DNA of 15,038 nucleotides, taken from an uncultured Eubacteriales bacterium (GTDB taxonomy: Bacteria > Bacillota > Clostridia > Oscillospirales > CAG-272). A program made the position numbers and the translations under genes. Below the pieces are notes generated by a model, which was given only the letters and a program-made list of their open reading frames with translations, searched no databases and was not told the DNA's origin. Within the stretch, counting starts at the first letter, position 1, and every line of letters starts with the position of its first letter. Of the stretch, positions 5,802 to 13,874 are shown in pieces. The DNA lies in the NCBI GenBank assembly GCA_900547565.1, contig URHI01000035.1:1-15038 (forward strand), written 5' to 3'.

Positions 5802-6477
5802 GTTTTTTGATGCAGCTTTCGGTGCCGGAATGCTTGCAGAATACGGTAACGGACTGCTGGTTACGCTGTATCTGACGCTGGCTTGTGCCGCTGTCGCTTA
5901 TATCATCGGAATACCGCTCGGCGTCATACTATGTGTGACCGATAAGGACGGTATACGTCCCAACCGTGCGGTAAATGCCGTTATCGGCTTTTTGGTCAAT
6001 GTTTTTCGCTCAATTCCGTTTGTTATCCTGCTGGTCGTTGCATTGCCGTTTACCAAGCTGGTGGTGGGCACCAAGGTGGGCAACACCGCATTTCTGGTTC
6101 CGCTGATCCTTTCGGCCGCACCGTTTGTAGCGCGAATGGTCGAGTCGTCGTTAAAGGAGGTAGACAGGGGCGTCATTGAAGCCGCCCACTCTATGGGTAG
6201 CACCGATATGCAGATTATTACCAAGGTGCTGTTGCCCGAGGCGCGGCCGTCGCTCATTGTCGGCGGAGCCATCGCCGTGACAACTATTCTCGGTTACACT
6301 CCGCTTGCTACGCTGGTCGGCGGAGGCGGTCTCGGCGCCATTGCGGTGCAGTATGGACTGTACCGGTTCAAGTATGAGATAATGTATGTGGCGTCGATCA
6401 TCATAATTATTCTTGTCGAGATACTTCAGGAGCTGGGCCTTCGCTTAGCTAAGAAGGTCGACAAGCGAACAAGATAA
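5794..6477 (+). CDS. metI: Methionine ABC importer permease MetI
   Basis: This 227-residue permease has about five membrane segments and a standard MetI length. 'NVFRSIPFVILLV' (about 69-82) and the EAA loop 'EAAHSMGSTDMQIITKVLLPEA' region (about 129-150), which docks on the ATPase, are typical of methionine permeases. The following 'GYTPLATLVGGGGLGAIAVQYG' is also diagnostic. The ATG at 5794 overlaps the metN stop by 8 nt and has GGAGG inside the metN end, so translation is probably coupled. Two copies with two MetN would form the channel. Confidence 0.95.
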   Translation: MSEFFDAAFGAGMLAEYGNGLLVTLYLTLACAAVAYIIGIPLGVILCVTDKDGIRPNRAVNAVIGFLVNVFRSIPFVILLVVALPFTKLVVGTKVGNTAFLVPLILSAAPFVARMVESSLKEVDRGVIEAAHSMGSTDMQIITKVLLPEARPSLIVGGAIAVTTILGYTPLATLVGGGGLGAIAVQYGLYRFKYEIMYVASIIIIILVEILQELGLRLAKKVDKRTR

Positions 6478-6507
6478 CATTTTTAAAAATATAAAGGAGA
6501 AAATGTC

Positions 6508-7314
6508 ATGAAAAAAATTATTTCCGTTTTGCTGGCAGCTGTATTGCTGGTGTCAGCTCTCTGCCTTTCCGCCTGCAATTCGTCCTCTTCCAAGACCATA
6601 GTGGTCGGTGCAAGCTCAACTCCTCACGCTGAGATACTGGAGCAGTGCCGTGCCGCTCTTAAGGAAAAGGGGTATGAGTTGGAAATCAAGGTGTACGATG
6701 ACTACGTACTGCCCAACACCGCTACCGAGGACGGCGACCTGGATGCAAACTACTTCCAGCATGTGCCGTATCTTAACGACTTCAACGCAAATAACGGTAC
6801 GCACCTGGTGTCGGTTGCTGCCGTTCACTATGAGCCGTTCGGACTCTACGCCGGCACGTCGTCATCGCTTACCGACCTGCCTGCCGGAGCCAAGATAGCT
6901 ATACCCAATGACGGCAGTAACGAGGCGCGCGCGCTGTTCCTGCTTGAGGCCTGCGGGCTTATCAAGCTCAAAGAGGGCACCGGCTTCACCGCCACCAAGA
7001 AGGATATTGCCGATGACAACGGATATGAGATAGTTGAGATGGTGGCTGCTGTTATTCCAAGCTGCCTTGATTCTGTCAATCTGGCTGTTATCAACGGGAA
7101 CTATGCCATTCAGGCCGGTCTGAAGATAGCCAATGCACTGGCTGTTGAGGACAAGAATTCTGAGTCTGCGCAGACCTATGCCAACGTGCTGGTCGTCAAG
7201 CAAGGCAATGAAAACAATGAGGGGATCAAGGCGCTTGTCGAAGTGTTGCAGAGCGAGGCTATCAGCAAGTTTATCAATGAAAAGTATGCCGGTGCCGTTG
7301 TGCCTCTTTCGTAA
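6508..7314 (+). CDS. metQ: Methionine-binding lipoprotein MetQ
   Basis: The 268-residue binding protein of the NlpA/MetQ family starts with a lipoprotein signal peptide: KK, a hydrophobic core, and lipobox L-S-A-C with Cys23. The mature part contains 'VVGASSTPHAEILEQC', 'DGDLDANYFQHVPYL' and 'VHYEPFGLYAG', all characteristic of MetQ, which holds L-methionine (in some homologues D-Met or Met dipeptides). It is tethered to the outer face of the membrane. The start ATG at 6508 has AAAGGAG nearby. It follows metI by 30 nt and is the last gene before the terminator at 7355-7397. The order N-I-Q is conserved for this importer. Confidence 0.95.
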   Translation: MKKIISVLLAAVLLVSALCLSACNSSSSKTIVVGASSTPHAEILEQCRAALKEKGYELEIKVYDDYVLPNTATEDGDLDANYFQHVPYLNDFNANNGTHLVSVAAVHYEPFGLYAGTSSSLTDLPAGAKIAIPNDGSNEARALFLLEACGLIKLKEGTGFTATKKDIADDNGYEIVEMVAAVIPSCLDSVNLAVINGNYAIQAGLKIANALAVEDKNSESAQTYANVLVVKQGNENNEGIKALVEVLQSEAISKFINEKYAGAVVPLS

Positions 7315-7354
7315 GGCAACTGAAGGGGCAAGGCTTAAATAATATTATTACCAA

Positions 7355-7397
7355 AGCAGCCGTTTTCTGCCGTAATGCGGAAAACGGCTGCTTTTTT
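7355..7397 (+). terminator. Strong intrinsic terminator of metNIQ
   Basis: AGCAGCCGTTTTC (7355-7367) and GAAAACGGCTGCT (7380-7392) form a perfect 13-bp stem with a 12-nt loop, followed by a run of T (to 7397). It lies 40 nt after the metQ stop and separates the methionine operon from the next one. Confidence 0.92.
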
Positions 7398-7453
7398 GCT
7401 TTGACCGAGGACATTTATTTACCGCGGCTCAAGTTACTTTGCTGTCTCACGCC

Positions 7454-7482
7454 TTGACAAAAATCAAGTGTTGTGATATCAT
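7454..7482 (+). promoter_or_regulatory. Probable sigma-A promoter of the LRR-SPFH-ATPase operon
   Basis: TTGACA (7454-7459) is an exact -35. TATCAT (7477-7482) matches the -10 consensus at five of six positions, with a 17-nt spacer. The predicted start near 7489-7490 leaves a leader of about 147 nt before the first gene. No other promoter of this quality was noticed between there and the P-type ATPase. Confidence 0.75.
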
Positions 7483-7489
7483 TAAATAG

Positions 7490-7636
7490 AATGTATCCAA
7501 ATATATGTCATGGGAGATAGCGTGAAAGTTGCTTCCATCTAAAAGTGAAATGTACTTTTTCACGCACGAATTTTGCCGAGGCAAAATTCACTGATTACTA
7601 TTTGTGCTGCCGCACAGCGGCAGAATGAGGATTAAT
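7490..7636 (+). other. Structured 5' leader or repeat element with three inverted repeats
   Basis: Three consecutive hairpins fill the leader. GCGTGAAA (7520-7527) pairs with TTTCACGC (7558-7565), with an alternative AAAAGT/ACTTTT pairing inside. GAATTTTGCC/GGCAAAATTC (7568-7577 with 7580-7589) is a 10-bp near-palindrome. CTGCCGC/GCGGCAG (7607-7613 with 7617-7623) is followed directly by the GAGG ribosome binding site. No T tract follows any of them and no leader peptide was seen. It may be an RNA control element or a dispersed palindromic repeat inserted in the leader. Confidence 0.5.
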
Positions 7637-8914
7637 ATGATAAAACATGCAAGATCAGTAGCTGTATTTGTAGCGGTGGCAATATTGCTCACCTGTCTCT
7701 ACGGCTGCGGAATGTTCAGAGATGATACCATTTACGCTCCGGTGTCGGAGAACAATCAGACATCTGACGGGTTTTATTATGATTTGTACGAAAACGGTAC
7801 GGCAGTTATATCCGGATGTGACAACACCGGCAAGTTCATCACAATACCGGACAAGCTGGACGGTCATACCGTAACCGGAATCGGTGACGGTGCTTTTCGC
7901 GGGCTTGAAACGGTGTATTACATAAAAATGGGATCTAACATCAAAACGATCGGTGCCGAGGCGTTCGCCGGCTGCAGTTCAATGCTGCGGATCGATCTCG
8001 GCGGCAGTGTACGCAGTATAGGCGACTCAGCCTTTTACAACTGCGTGTTGATGTGCGAGGTAATCGGTATGGAGTCTGTCGAGAGTATCGGACCATCGGC
8101 CTTTTTTCAGTGCGGACTGCTAAGCTTCATTTCGTTGCCGGAGTGCCTGAAAAGTATTGGTGAGCAAGCGTTTTTCGGATGCTCATCGCTTACCTCTGTA
8201 AAGTTGCCTAAAAAGGGCTGTACACTCGGAGCCGGCGTGTTCTCGTATTGTGAGTCGCTGTGCAAAGTCGAGCTTGGCGGCGTTGACAGCCTTCCTGACA
8301 GCGCCTTTGAAAAATGTCCGTCGATGACATCTGTCACGATCGGTGATCGTGTAACAAGTATAGGAGAGAGCACATTCCGAGCCTGCACGGCGCTGAGTGA
8401 TGTTAAAATCGGGAAAAACCTTGCTTTGGTAGGGGCGAGCGCTTTTGAGGACACCCCCTGGCTGGACGGGCGGACAGATGAATTTGTCATAGTCGGTGCC
8501 GGCGTGCTGCTGCGCTACACAGGTTCGGCAAGCAATGTAGTCATTCCGGACGACGTCAGACTGGTGGCTGACGCCTTTTGCGGTAACACCTCGGTGCGCA
8601 GTGTGACGATCGGCGGTAAGGTCACTGATATAGGAGATTTTGCTTTTTCCGGCTGTACATCGCTCAACCGTGTGACGGTAGACGGCAAGGTGACCACAAT
8701 CGGCAGAAACGCATTTTCACAGTGCGGGGCACTGGCCGTTATCTATCTCCCGGCAACACTGACATCGATAGCCGGCGGTGCATTTTCCGGTTGCTCGGCA
8801 CTCGGGACCGTTAATTTCGGGGGCAACGCTGCGGCATGGAACAAAATCAGTCTGACTTCTACGGGTAATGACTACCTTATCATAGCACAGGTCAACTACT
8901 CTCAGAAGCCGTGA
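7637..8914 (+). CDS. BspA-like leucine-rich repeat (LRR_5) lipoprotein
   Basis: The 425-residue protein starts with a lipoprotein signal peptide and lipobox L-Y-G-C (Cys24), so it is probably anchored on the outer face of the membrane. A short entry module (about 47-80, 'YYDLYENGTAVISGC ... ITIPDKLDGHTVTGIG') leads into about eleven LRR_5 repeats of the 'IGxxAFxxCxxLxxVxL' type running to about residue 395. One break contains 'TPWLDGRTDEFVIVGAGVLLRY' wording (from 273), a common insertion in this family. Such repeats usually bind proteins or surfaces; no enzymatic domain is seen. The ATG at 7637 was chosen because GAGG lies 6 nt before it and it begins the signal peptide. An in-frame GTG at 7604 lies before the hairpin and has no site. 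It is the first gene of the operon. The partner is unknown. Confidence 0.85.
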   Translation: MIKHARSVAVFVAVAILLTCLYGCGMFRDDTIYAPVSENNQTSDGFYYDLYENGTAVISGCDNTGKFITIPDKLDGHTVTGIGDGAFRGLETVYYIKMGSNIKTIGAEAFAGCSSMLRIDLGGSVRSIGDSAFYNCVLMCEVIGMESVESIGPSAFFQCGLLSFISLPECLKSIGEQAFFGCSSLTSVKLPKKGCTLGAGVFSYCESLCKVELGGVDSLPDSAFEKCPSMTSVTIGDRVTSIGESTFRACTALSDVKIGKNLALVGASAFEDTPWLDGRTDEFVIVGAGVLLRYTGSASNVVIPDDVRLVADAFCGNTSVRSVTIGGKVTDIGDFAFSGCTSLNRVTVDGKVTTIGRNAFSQCGALAVIYLPATLTSIAGGAFSGCSALGTVNFGGNAAAWNKISLTSTGNDYLIIAQVNYSQKP

Positions 8915-8925
8915 GGAGGGCAGAT

Positions 8926-9930
8926 ATGAAGTACACAAAGATTATTGCATTGGCGGCTGCGGCCGTGTTAGTCCTGACCTGCCTTTCCGGTTGCTCCAGC
9001 CGCTCCGGCTCGGATTTTTCTCTTCCCACGCGACAGCTGACCGATGGCGAGGAACAGAGCTTTGGCAGCTACCGTTATCGCTTGTATGATGACGGCAGTG
9101 TAATTATTACCGAGTACACAGGAAGTGAAACGTCGGTTACGATTCCCGACCGCATAAACGGAGGGCGGGTAGTTGAGTTGGGACTTGACGCTTTTCTCGA
9201 AAACAAGACTCTGCAGTCTGTAAAGCTAAATTCAAGTCTTGAGATAGTGGGCGATTACTGCTTTTATGATTGCGTGGCGCTGTCTGAAGTAACATTCGGC
9301 AAAAAGGTGTGGTCGGTGGGAGTTGCCGCTTTTGAGGGTACACCTTGGCTGACAGCACAGACTGACGAATACGTTATGGTAGGCGACAGCGTGCTGCTTA
9401 AATATCAGGGCACGGCCAAGGAATTGACGCTTCCGGATAATATACTTCATACTTCATACGCATTTGCCATGAACGACCAGCTGATTTCCATTCGTTTGAA
9501 CGAGGGACTGCTGACGCTTGGTGTGAACGCATTTTCGTATTGTACAAATCTGCGGCGGATAGAATTCGGAAGCCGGGTAAAGCTGATAGGAGACGGAGCC
9601 TTTGACGGCTGTGAGAATCTGCCGTGTGTTGAATTGCCTGACAGCGTTGAGGTTATCGGAAGCTATGCTTTCAATTTCTGCAATTATCTCAATCAGGTAA
9701 AGCTCGGCTCCAATGTGCGTTCAATAGGCGATTACGCCTTCCGCAACTGCCTGCGTATGAAGCTCATCAATCTGCCGACGACGCTGGAAAGCGTCGGAGA
9801 ATACGCTTTTGCCGACTGCTATTCGCTCGGCATCGTGTTCTATGACGGAACAGCCGAGCAGTTTTCGGCTCTGGAAATATCGACTTCAAACTTTATCCTT
9901 CGTGATGTTGACAAGATATATCTCAAATAA
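8926..9930 (+). CDS. Second BspA-like LRR_5 lipoprotein, paralogue of the preceding gene
   Basis: This 334-residue protein has the same design as its neighbour: signal peptide with lipobox L-S-G-C (Cys23), an entry module ('YRLYDDGSVIITEYTGSETSV', about 51-71), then LRR_5 repeats to near the end. The same 'TPWL..QTDEYVMVGDSVLLKY' insertion occurs early (139-160) instead of late, so the two proteins differ mainly by how many repeats precede the insertion. The ATG at 8926 has GAGGAGGG just upstream. An in-frame GTG at 8911 overlapping the previous stop is less likely. It follows the first LRR gene by 11 nt, which points to tandem duplication and co-transcription. The role is presumably surface binding, with no known ligand. 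Confidence 0.85.
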   Translation: MKYTKIIALAAAAVLVLTCLSGCSSRSGSDFSLPTRQLTDGEEQSFGSYRYRLYDDGSVIITEYTGSETSVTIPDRINGGRVVELGLDAFLENKTLQSVKLNSSLEIVGDYCFYDCVALSEVTFGKKVWSVGVAAFEGTPWLTAQTDEYVMVGDSVLLKYQGTAKELTLPDNILHTSYAFAMNDQLISIRLNEGLLTLGVNAFSYCTNLRRIEFGSRVKLIGDGAFDGCENLPCVELPDSVEVIGSYAFNFCNYLNQVKLGSNVRSIGDYAFRNCLRMKLINLPTTLESVGEYAFADCYSLGIVFYDGTAEQFSALEISTSNFILRDVDKIYLK

Positions 9931-9948
9931 TCCGAGGAGCTACGGCTT

Positions 9949-11835
9949 ATGAAAAAACCGAAAAATCCGGTATGGCGGTTGCCTGCAGCTGTTTCGCTGA
10001 TATGGCTTACAGCCATGGCGATCGTGCTGATATTTTTTTACCGTTACACAAAATACCTGCCGCTCATGCTCAGCGGACTGGTTATACTGCTCCCGGCACT
10101 GGTATATTGGTCGCTGCTGCTGTTTGGCGGGGACGGAACGAAGCCCGGTACCGAACAGGCGGCAGACGGTGCTCTTGGCGGCAATGCGGCCGGCAGTAAC
10201 ACAGTTGCCGGCGACGGTTCCGCGCCGCCCGCAGATGCCGCTACATCAGTCGGCACAAATGCGGATACATCCGCCGCAGCGCCGGGCAGACATGGCTTGA
10301 AACACCGCATGAGTACGGTGTTTTCGGCGGTGAGACGGTTTGCTTGTAAATTGGGCAGACTATGTGTCAGACTATATTACAGTAGCAGGACCGTATCAAT
10401 AATCCTGCTTTCGGTTGTTGCGCTGTCGGCAACGCATGTTTGCTTCTGGCTGATGCTTCGCCGCGCGACCAGCGTTTACAAGCTGAATTACGTTGTTCCC
10501 GTGGCGCTTGCGGTTATGTTTGTGATGTGCATCATATTTGAAAAGTGGTGTGCGCATGTATCCGGTGCAAACAAAACCGCCGCAGCTCAGCTGCGCAACG
10601 TACGCACGGCACTTGCAATGTCAAGGCTGGTGCTGGTTGCGGTGGCGGCAGCCGCAGTGGTAAAGCTATTGGGTTTTTATGAGCTGTTGCGCTGGGTGAA
10701 CATTGCGCTGGCGATAATATTTGTCTATGTGACGCTGTTTCTGGCACTTTCGCTGGTTGTCCGCAGCATACGGCGTGAGCTGTTTACGGCACCAGATCTC
10801 AGTATTCCCGTGCCGTTCAGCCCGGGACACAGCCGTGAGCTGGGAGTGCTCAGCTATCTTGAGAAAAGCACCGGCATCACCATGCGCTCACTCTGGAGCA
10901 TGAAGCTGGTCAAAAAAATGATACCGTATACCGTATTTGTCTCGGTGTTGCTGCTATGGCTGTGTTCGGGAGTTGTTCAGATCGAAGCTTACCAGCAGGG
11001 GGCGGTTTACCGCTTCGGACAGCTGTGCGAGCAAACTCTCGGGCCGGGCATGCACCTGACATTTCCATGGCCTATTGACCGCGTGGTCAAATACGACACC
11101 GAAACGGTCAACACGCTGACTATAGGATATATATCGTCCGAGGATACGGACAACACCTGGACCGGTACACATGGCTCCAATGAATACAAGCTGTTGCTAG
11201 GAGGAGGAAATGAGCTGGTGTCGATAAATCTGCGTCTTGAGTATCGCATTGCCGATCTTGACGCATATTTACGTAGCTGCTCAAAGCCCGAAAAGCTGCT
11301 TGAGGCCAAGGCCTATGAGCTTGTGACCGACCGCACGATAGTCACAGATCTTGATTCACTGCTGTCAGTCGACCGCGCGGCGTTTTCGGACAGCTTCCGC
11401 AGTGAGCTGATAGAGTCGCTGTCGGACTACAACACCGGGCTTGAGCTGGTCAGTGTTGCGCTTGAAAGCATACACCCGCCGATTGACATAGCGTCGGTCT
11501 ATCAGGAGATAGTAAGCGCCGAGGTCAAGGCTGATAAATATATACTGGATGCCGAGGCAGAAGCGGCGGTAAAGATAGCCGAGGCGGAAAAGAGCTATGA
11601 CACCGCCGTCAACGCGGCTACTGCCGACAGCTACACCAAAATCGCTGCGGCACAGGCTGACGTAGCCGAATTTATGGCTTCCGTCGCAGCCGACAATACA
11701 TATTCCGATTCATACAGATATTACAAGTATCTGAAGGCAATCGGCAGCGCGTACGGAAGTGCCCGGCTGGTCATTGTTGGCCGGGATATCGACAGCTCGG
11801 GTATTTATTTCGGAAATCTTACCGTGACCCCGTAA
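9949..11835 (+). CDS. Large polytopic SPFH/band-7 protein (HflK-like) with seven predicted TM segments
   Basis: This 628-residue protein has two TM segments (about 15-33 and 38-60). A low-complexity linker rich in Ala, Gly, Thr and Asp follows (about 61-113), then four more TMs (about 148-170, 179-197, 225-242, 250-271) and a seventh (about 325-344). The seventh is followed at once by an SPFH domain (about 345-515) beginning 'YQQGAVYRFGQL', with 'GPGMHLTFPWPIDRVVKYDTE', and then an Ala/Glu-rich coiled coil (about 520-580). HflK proteins usually have one TM and about 350-420 residues, so the membrane part here is an added module. SPFH proteins oligomerise into membrane cages or microdomains, and HflK/HflC surround the FtsH protease. 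The ATG at 9949 follows GAGGAG by 9 nt. It is followed by two smaller SPFH genes, probably its partners. The function of the extra TM region is unknown. Confidence 0.85.
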   Translation: MKKPKNPVWRLPAAVSLIWLTAMAIVLIFFYRYTKYLPLMLSGLVILLPALVYWSLLLFGGDGTKPGTEQAADGALGGNAAGSNTVAGDGSAPPADAATSVGTNADTSAAAPGRHGLKHRMSTVFSAVRRFACKLGRLCVRLYYSSRTVSIILLSVVALSATHVCFWLMLRRATSVYKLNYVVPVALAVMFVMCIIFEKWCAHVSGANKTAAAQLRNVRTALAMSRLVLVAVAAAAVVKLLGFYELLRWVNIALAIIFVYVTLFLALSLVVRSIRRELFTAPDLSIPVPFSPGHSRELGVLSYLEKSTGITMRSLWSMKLVKKMIPYTVFVSVLLLWLCSGVVQIEAYQQGAVYRFGQLCEQTLGPGMHLTFPWPIDRVVKYDTETVNTLTIGYISSEDTDNTWTGTHGSNEYKLLLGGGNELVSINLRLEYRIADLDAYLRSCSKPEKLLEAKAYELVTDRTIVTDLDSLLSVDRAAFSDSFRSELIESLSDYNTGLELVSVALESIHPPIDIASVYQEIVSAEVKADKYILDAEAEAAVKIAEAEKSYDTAVNAATADSYTKIAAAQADVAEFMASVAADNTYSDSYRYYKYLKAIGSAYGSARLVIVGRDIDSSGIYFGNLTVTP

Positions 11836-11864
11836 ATCCGGGTTTGCAAAGAAAGGCAAAAGCT

Positions 11865-12926
11865 ATGAATGAGCAAGTGAAAGTAAAACATAAGCGTCCG
11901 GTGGCATTCACCGTGCTGAAATACGTTGTTGCCGCGATATTGGTCATAATTCTGGTATACTTCGGCTTTACCTACGAGGTCAGAGAGGGTAGCTGTGCCG
12001 TCATACTGCGCTTCGGCGCCGTGCGGCAGGAGATCACCGAAGCGGGGCTGTATTTCCGCCTGCCGTGGCCGTTTGAAACCGTTGTTACATATGACAACCG
12101 GCTGCAGTATCTGGAGTCAAACTATCTTGAGACCACAACAAAGGATAAGCGCAATGTTATAATTCAGTCGTATGTGGTTTGGAGCATATCCGACCCGGTG
12201 CTGTATCATAACAGTGTCGGTTCTCAGGGCAAGGTGGATACATATATCAAGGATCAGGTGTTCAGCGCAACCAACAGTGTCATGGGAGCATATGAACTGT
12301 CGGCGCTGGTGTCGTTGGAAAAGGAGCAGATAAAAACCGAGGAGATCCAGAACGAGATATTCAATCGTGTAAAACAAAAATGCGCGGCAAACTACGGTAT
12401 TGAGGTCAGTGATGTCAGCATACTGCGGCTGTCACTGCCCGACACCAACCTGGAAAGCGTGTTTGAGCAGATGCGTGCCGATCGCCAGAAGGACATTGAT
12501 ACGATCCTGGCCAACGCCCAGCGTGATGCCAATAAAATAACTTCCGATGCCGACGCCGAGGCGGCAAAAATAGTTGCTGACGGTGTTACGGCCGCTGCCG
12601 AGATCAAGGCCAAGACCGAGACCGAGGTCGCACGTATATATGCCGAGGCACAGGCGGCCAACCTTGAGCTATATCAGTTCTTAAAGCAGCTTGATACCGT
12701 TGTGGCATCGGTCGGTGATACGACCGTGCTGGTCGTAAAGGCGGACGAGTATCCCTTCAAGGTGCTCACCGAATACGGTGACTATCTGACCGATGAGGGC
12801 GATGAAACCGTCATCAAGGATCTCGAATATATACTCACCCAGCTGAACGAGATCGACCGCGCGGCGATGATCGACGCCGTATCCGCGCTCATAGCGTCAG
12901 CCGCCGGGGAAGGTGGCTCCAAATGA
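11865..12926 (+). CDS. HflC-like SPFH/band-7 membrane protein
   Basis: The 353-residue protein has one N-terminal TM segment (about 14-35), an SPFH domain (about 37-200) opening 'EVREGSCAVILRFGAV' with 'GLYFRLPWPFETVVTYDNR', and a long Ala/Glu-rich coiled coil (about 205-285). The wording 'TTKDKRNVIIQSYVVWSISDP' and 'ESVFEQMRADRQKDI' matches HflC, the partner of HflK in the FtsH-regulating cage of other bacteria. The ATG at 11865 follows GAAAGG by 8 nt. An upstream in-frame TTG at 11844 is rejected. The end overlaps the next SPFH gene by 4 nt (ATGA), a sign of coupled translation and of a stoichiometric complex. FtsH dependence is unproven because no ftsH gene is in the window. Confidence 0.88.
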   Translation: MNEQVKVKHKRPVAFTVLKYVVAAILVIILVYFGFTYEVREGSCAVILRFGAVRQEITEAGLYFRLPWPFETVVTYDNRLQYLESNYLETTTKDKRNVIIQSYVVWSISDPVLYHNSVGSQGKVDTYIKDQVFSATNSVMGAYELSALVSLEKEQIKTEEIQNEIFNRVKQKCAANYGIEVSDVSILRLSLPDTNLESVFEQMRADRQKDIDTILANAQRDANKITSDADAEAAKIVADGVTAAAEIKAKTETEVARIYAEAQAANLELYQFLKQLDTVVASVGDTTVLVVKADEYPFKVLTEYGDYLTDEGDETVIKDLEYILTQLNEIDRAAMIDAVSALIASAAGEGGSK

Positions 12927-13873
12927 GAGAAAAGAAAAAAACCATGCTGGCTGATATACTCAACAGTGTAACAAAGTATTTTCTGGTACTGGTTGCAGTG
13001 GTGGTGGTATTCATTGCGCTGTCGGGCGTGCGTATAGTCAAGAGCGGAGAGGTAGCGCTTATTCTGCGCTTCGGCAAGCTGGTAGGCAGCAGCTATGAGG
13101 AGGCGGTTCATGAGCCGGGGCTGCTGTTTGCATTTCCGTATATTATCGACGAAGTCATAACCGTGCCGACAGGCAGCGTCATCGAGCAGAAGGTGACGAC
13201 GCATTATACATCCGGAAACATGACCACGCTACACAACAACGGATATGTTATAACGGGAGATCAGAATATAGCTGTTATCAGTGCGTCGGTCAAATACATC
13301 ATTTCCGACCCGGTGGCATATGCGCTTAACGTAAAGGATATTCAGAGTATAATCAATGCGGCGGTAAGCAATGCCATGATAGATGAAGCGGCGTGTATCG
13401 GCGTCGATGATCTGCTGACCTCCGGTAAGGATGCCTATGCCACGGCAGTTATGGAGCGCTCACAGGCCAAGCTCAGCGCGGCCGGGACCGGGGTTACGCT
13501 CGGCAGTATCGAGCTTACCAATGTGTCCATGCCCATGGCGGTCAAGGATACATACGATATGGTGAACTCGGCAACTGTTCAGGCTGCGACACAGCTTGAG
13601 CAGGCGCGTCAGTACCGCGAAAATCTGATACCCAAAGCACAGTCAGAGGCGAACGCGCTTATAGCACAGGCAAATTCGGACTATTCCTCCTCCGTTGCGG
13701 CGGCAAACGCCGATCTTGCCGAGTTCTGGGGCGTTGCAGACGAATATGCTTCAAATCCCGATGTCGTTCGCACGCGGCTATACAGTGTAAAGGTGTCAGA
13801 GGCGCTGGCAAAGATCGGCCGCATACGTGTGGTTCAGGACGGCGAAACCAAGATCGTGCTGAGTGGGGAATGA
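12923..13873 (+). CDS. HflK-like SPFH/band-7 membrane protein
   Basis: The 316-residue protein has a basic N-terminus, a single TM (about 18-36) and an SPFH domain (about 38-215) starting 'KSGEVALILRFGKLV'. 'VITGDQNIAVISASVKYIISDPVAYAL' is the HflK-type strand ('LTGDENI...'), and 'ARQYRENLIPKAQSEANALIAQANSDY' (about 227-253) matches the HflK coiled coil. It lacks the Gly/Pro-rich cytoplasmic N-terminus found in proteobacterial HflK. The ATG overlaps the HflC-like stop by 4 nt. The P-type ATPase gene starts 1 nt after its stop. It probably co-assembles with the two preceding SPFH proteins. Confidence 0.87.
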   Translation: MREKKKTMLADILNSVTKYFLVLVAVVVVFIALSGVRIVKSGEVALILRFGKLVGSSYEEAVHEPGLLFAFPYIIDEVITVPTGSVIEQKVTTHYTSGNMTTLHNNGYVITGDQNIAVISASVKYIISDPVAYALNVKDIQSIINAAVSNAMIDEAACIGVDDLLTSGKDAYATAVMERSQAKLSAAGTGVTLGSIELTNVSMPMAVKDTYDMVNSATVQAATQLEQARQYRENLIPKAQSEANALIAQANSDYSSSVAAANADLAEFWGVADEYASNPDVVRTRLYSVKVSEALAKIGRIRVVQDGETKIVLSGE

Positions 13874-13874
13874 T

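Noticed and set aside
7604..7636. Earlier GTG start for the first LRR protein
   Set aside because: It would add 11 residues before a complete signal peptide, sits in a hairpin and lacks a ribosome site. The ATG at 7637 has GAGG at 6 nt.
8911..8925. GTG start for the second LRR protein overlapping the previous stop
   Set aside because: The ATG at 8926 has a strong GAGGAGGG site and begins the signal peptide.
11844..11864. TTG start for the HflC-like gene
   Set aside because: It lies in front of the GAAAGG site that serves the ATG at 11865, and it has no site of its own.
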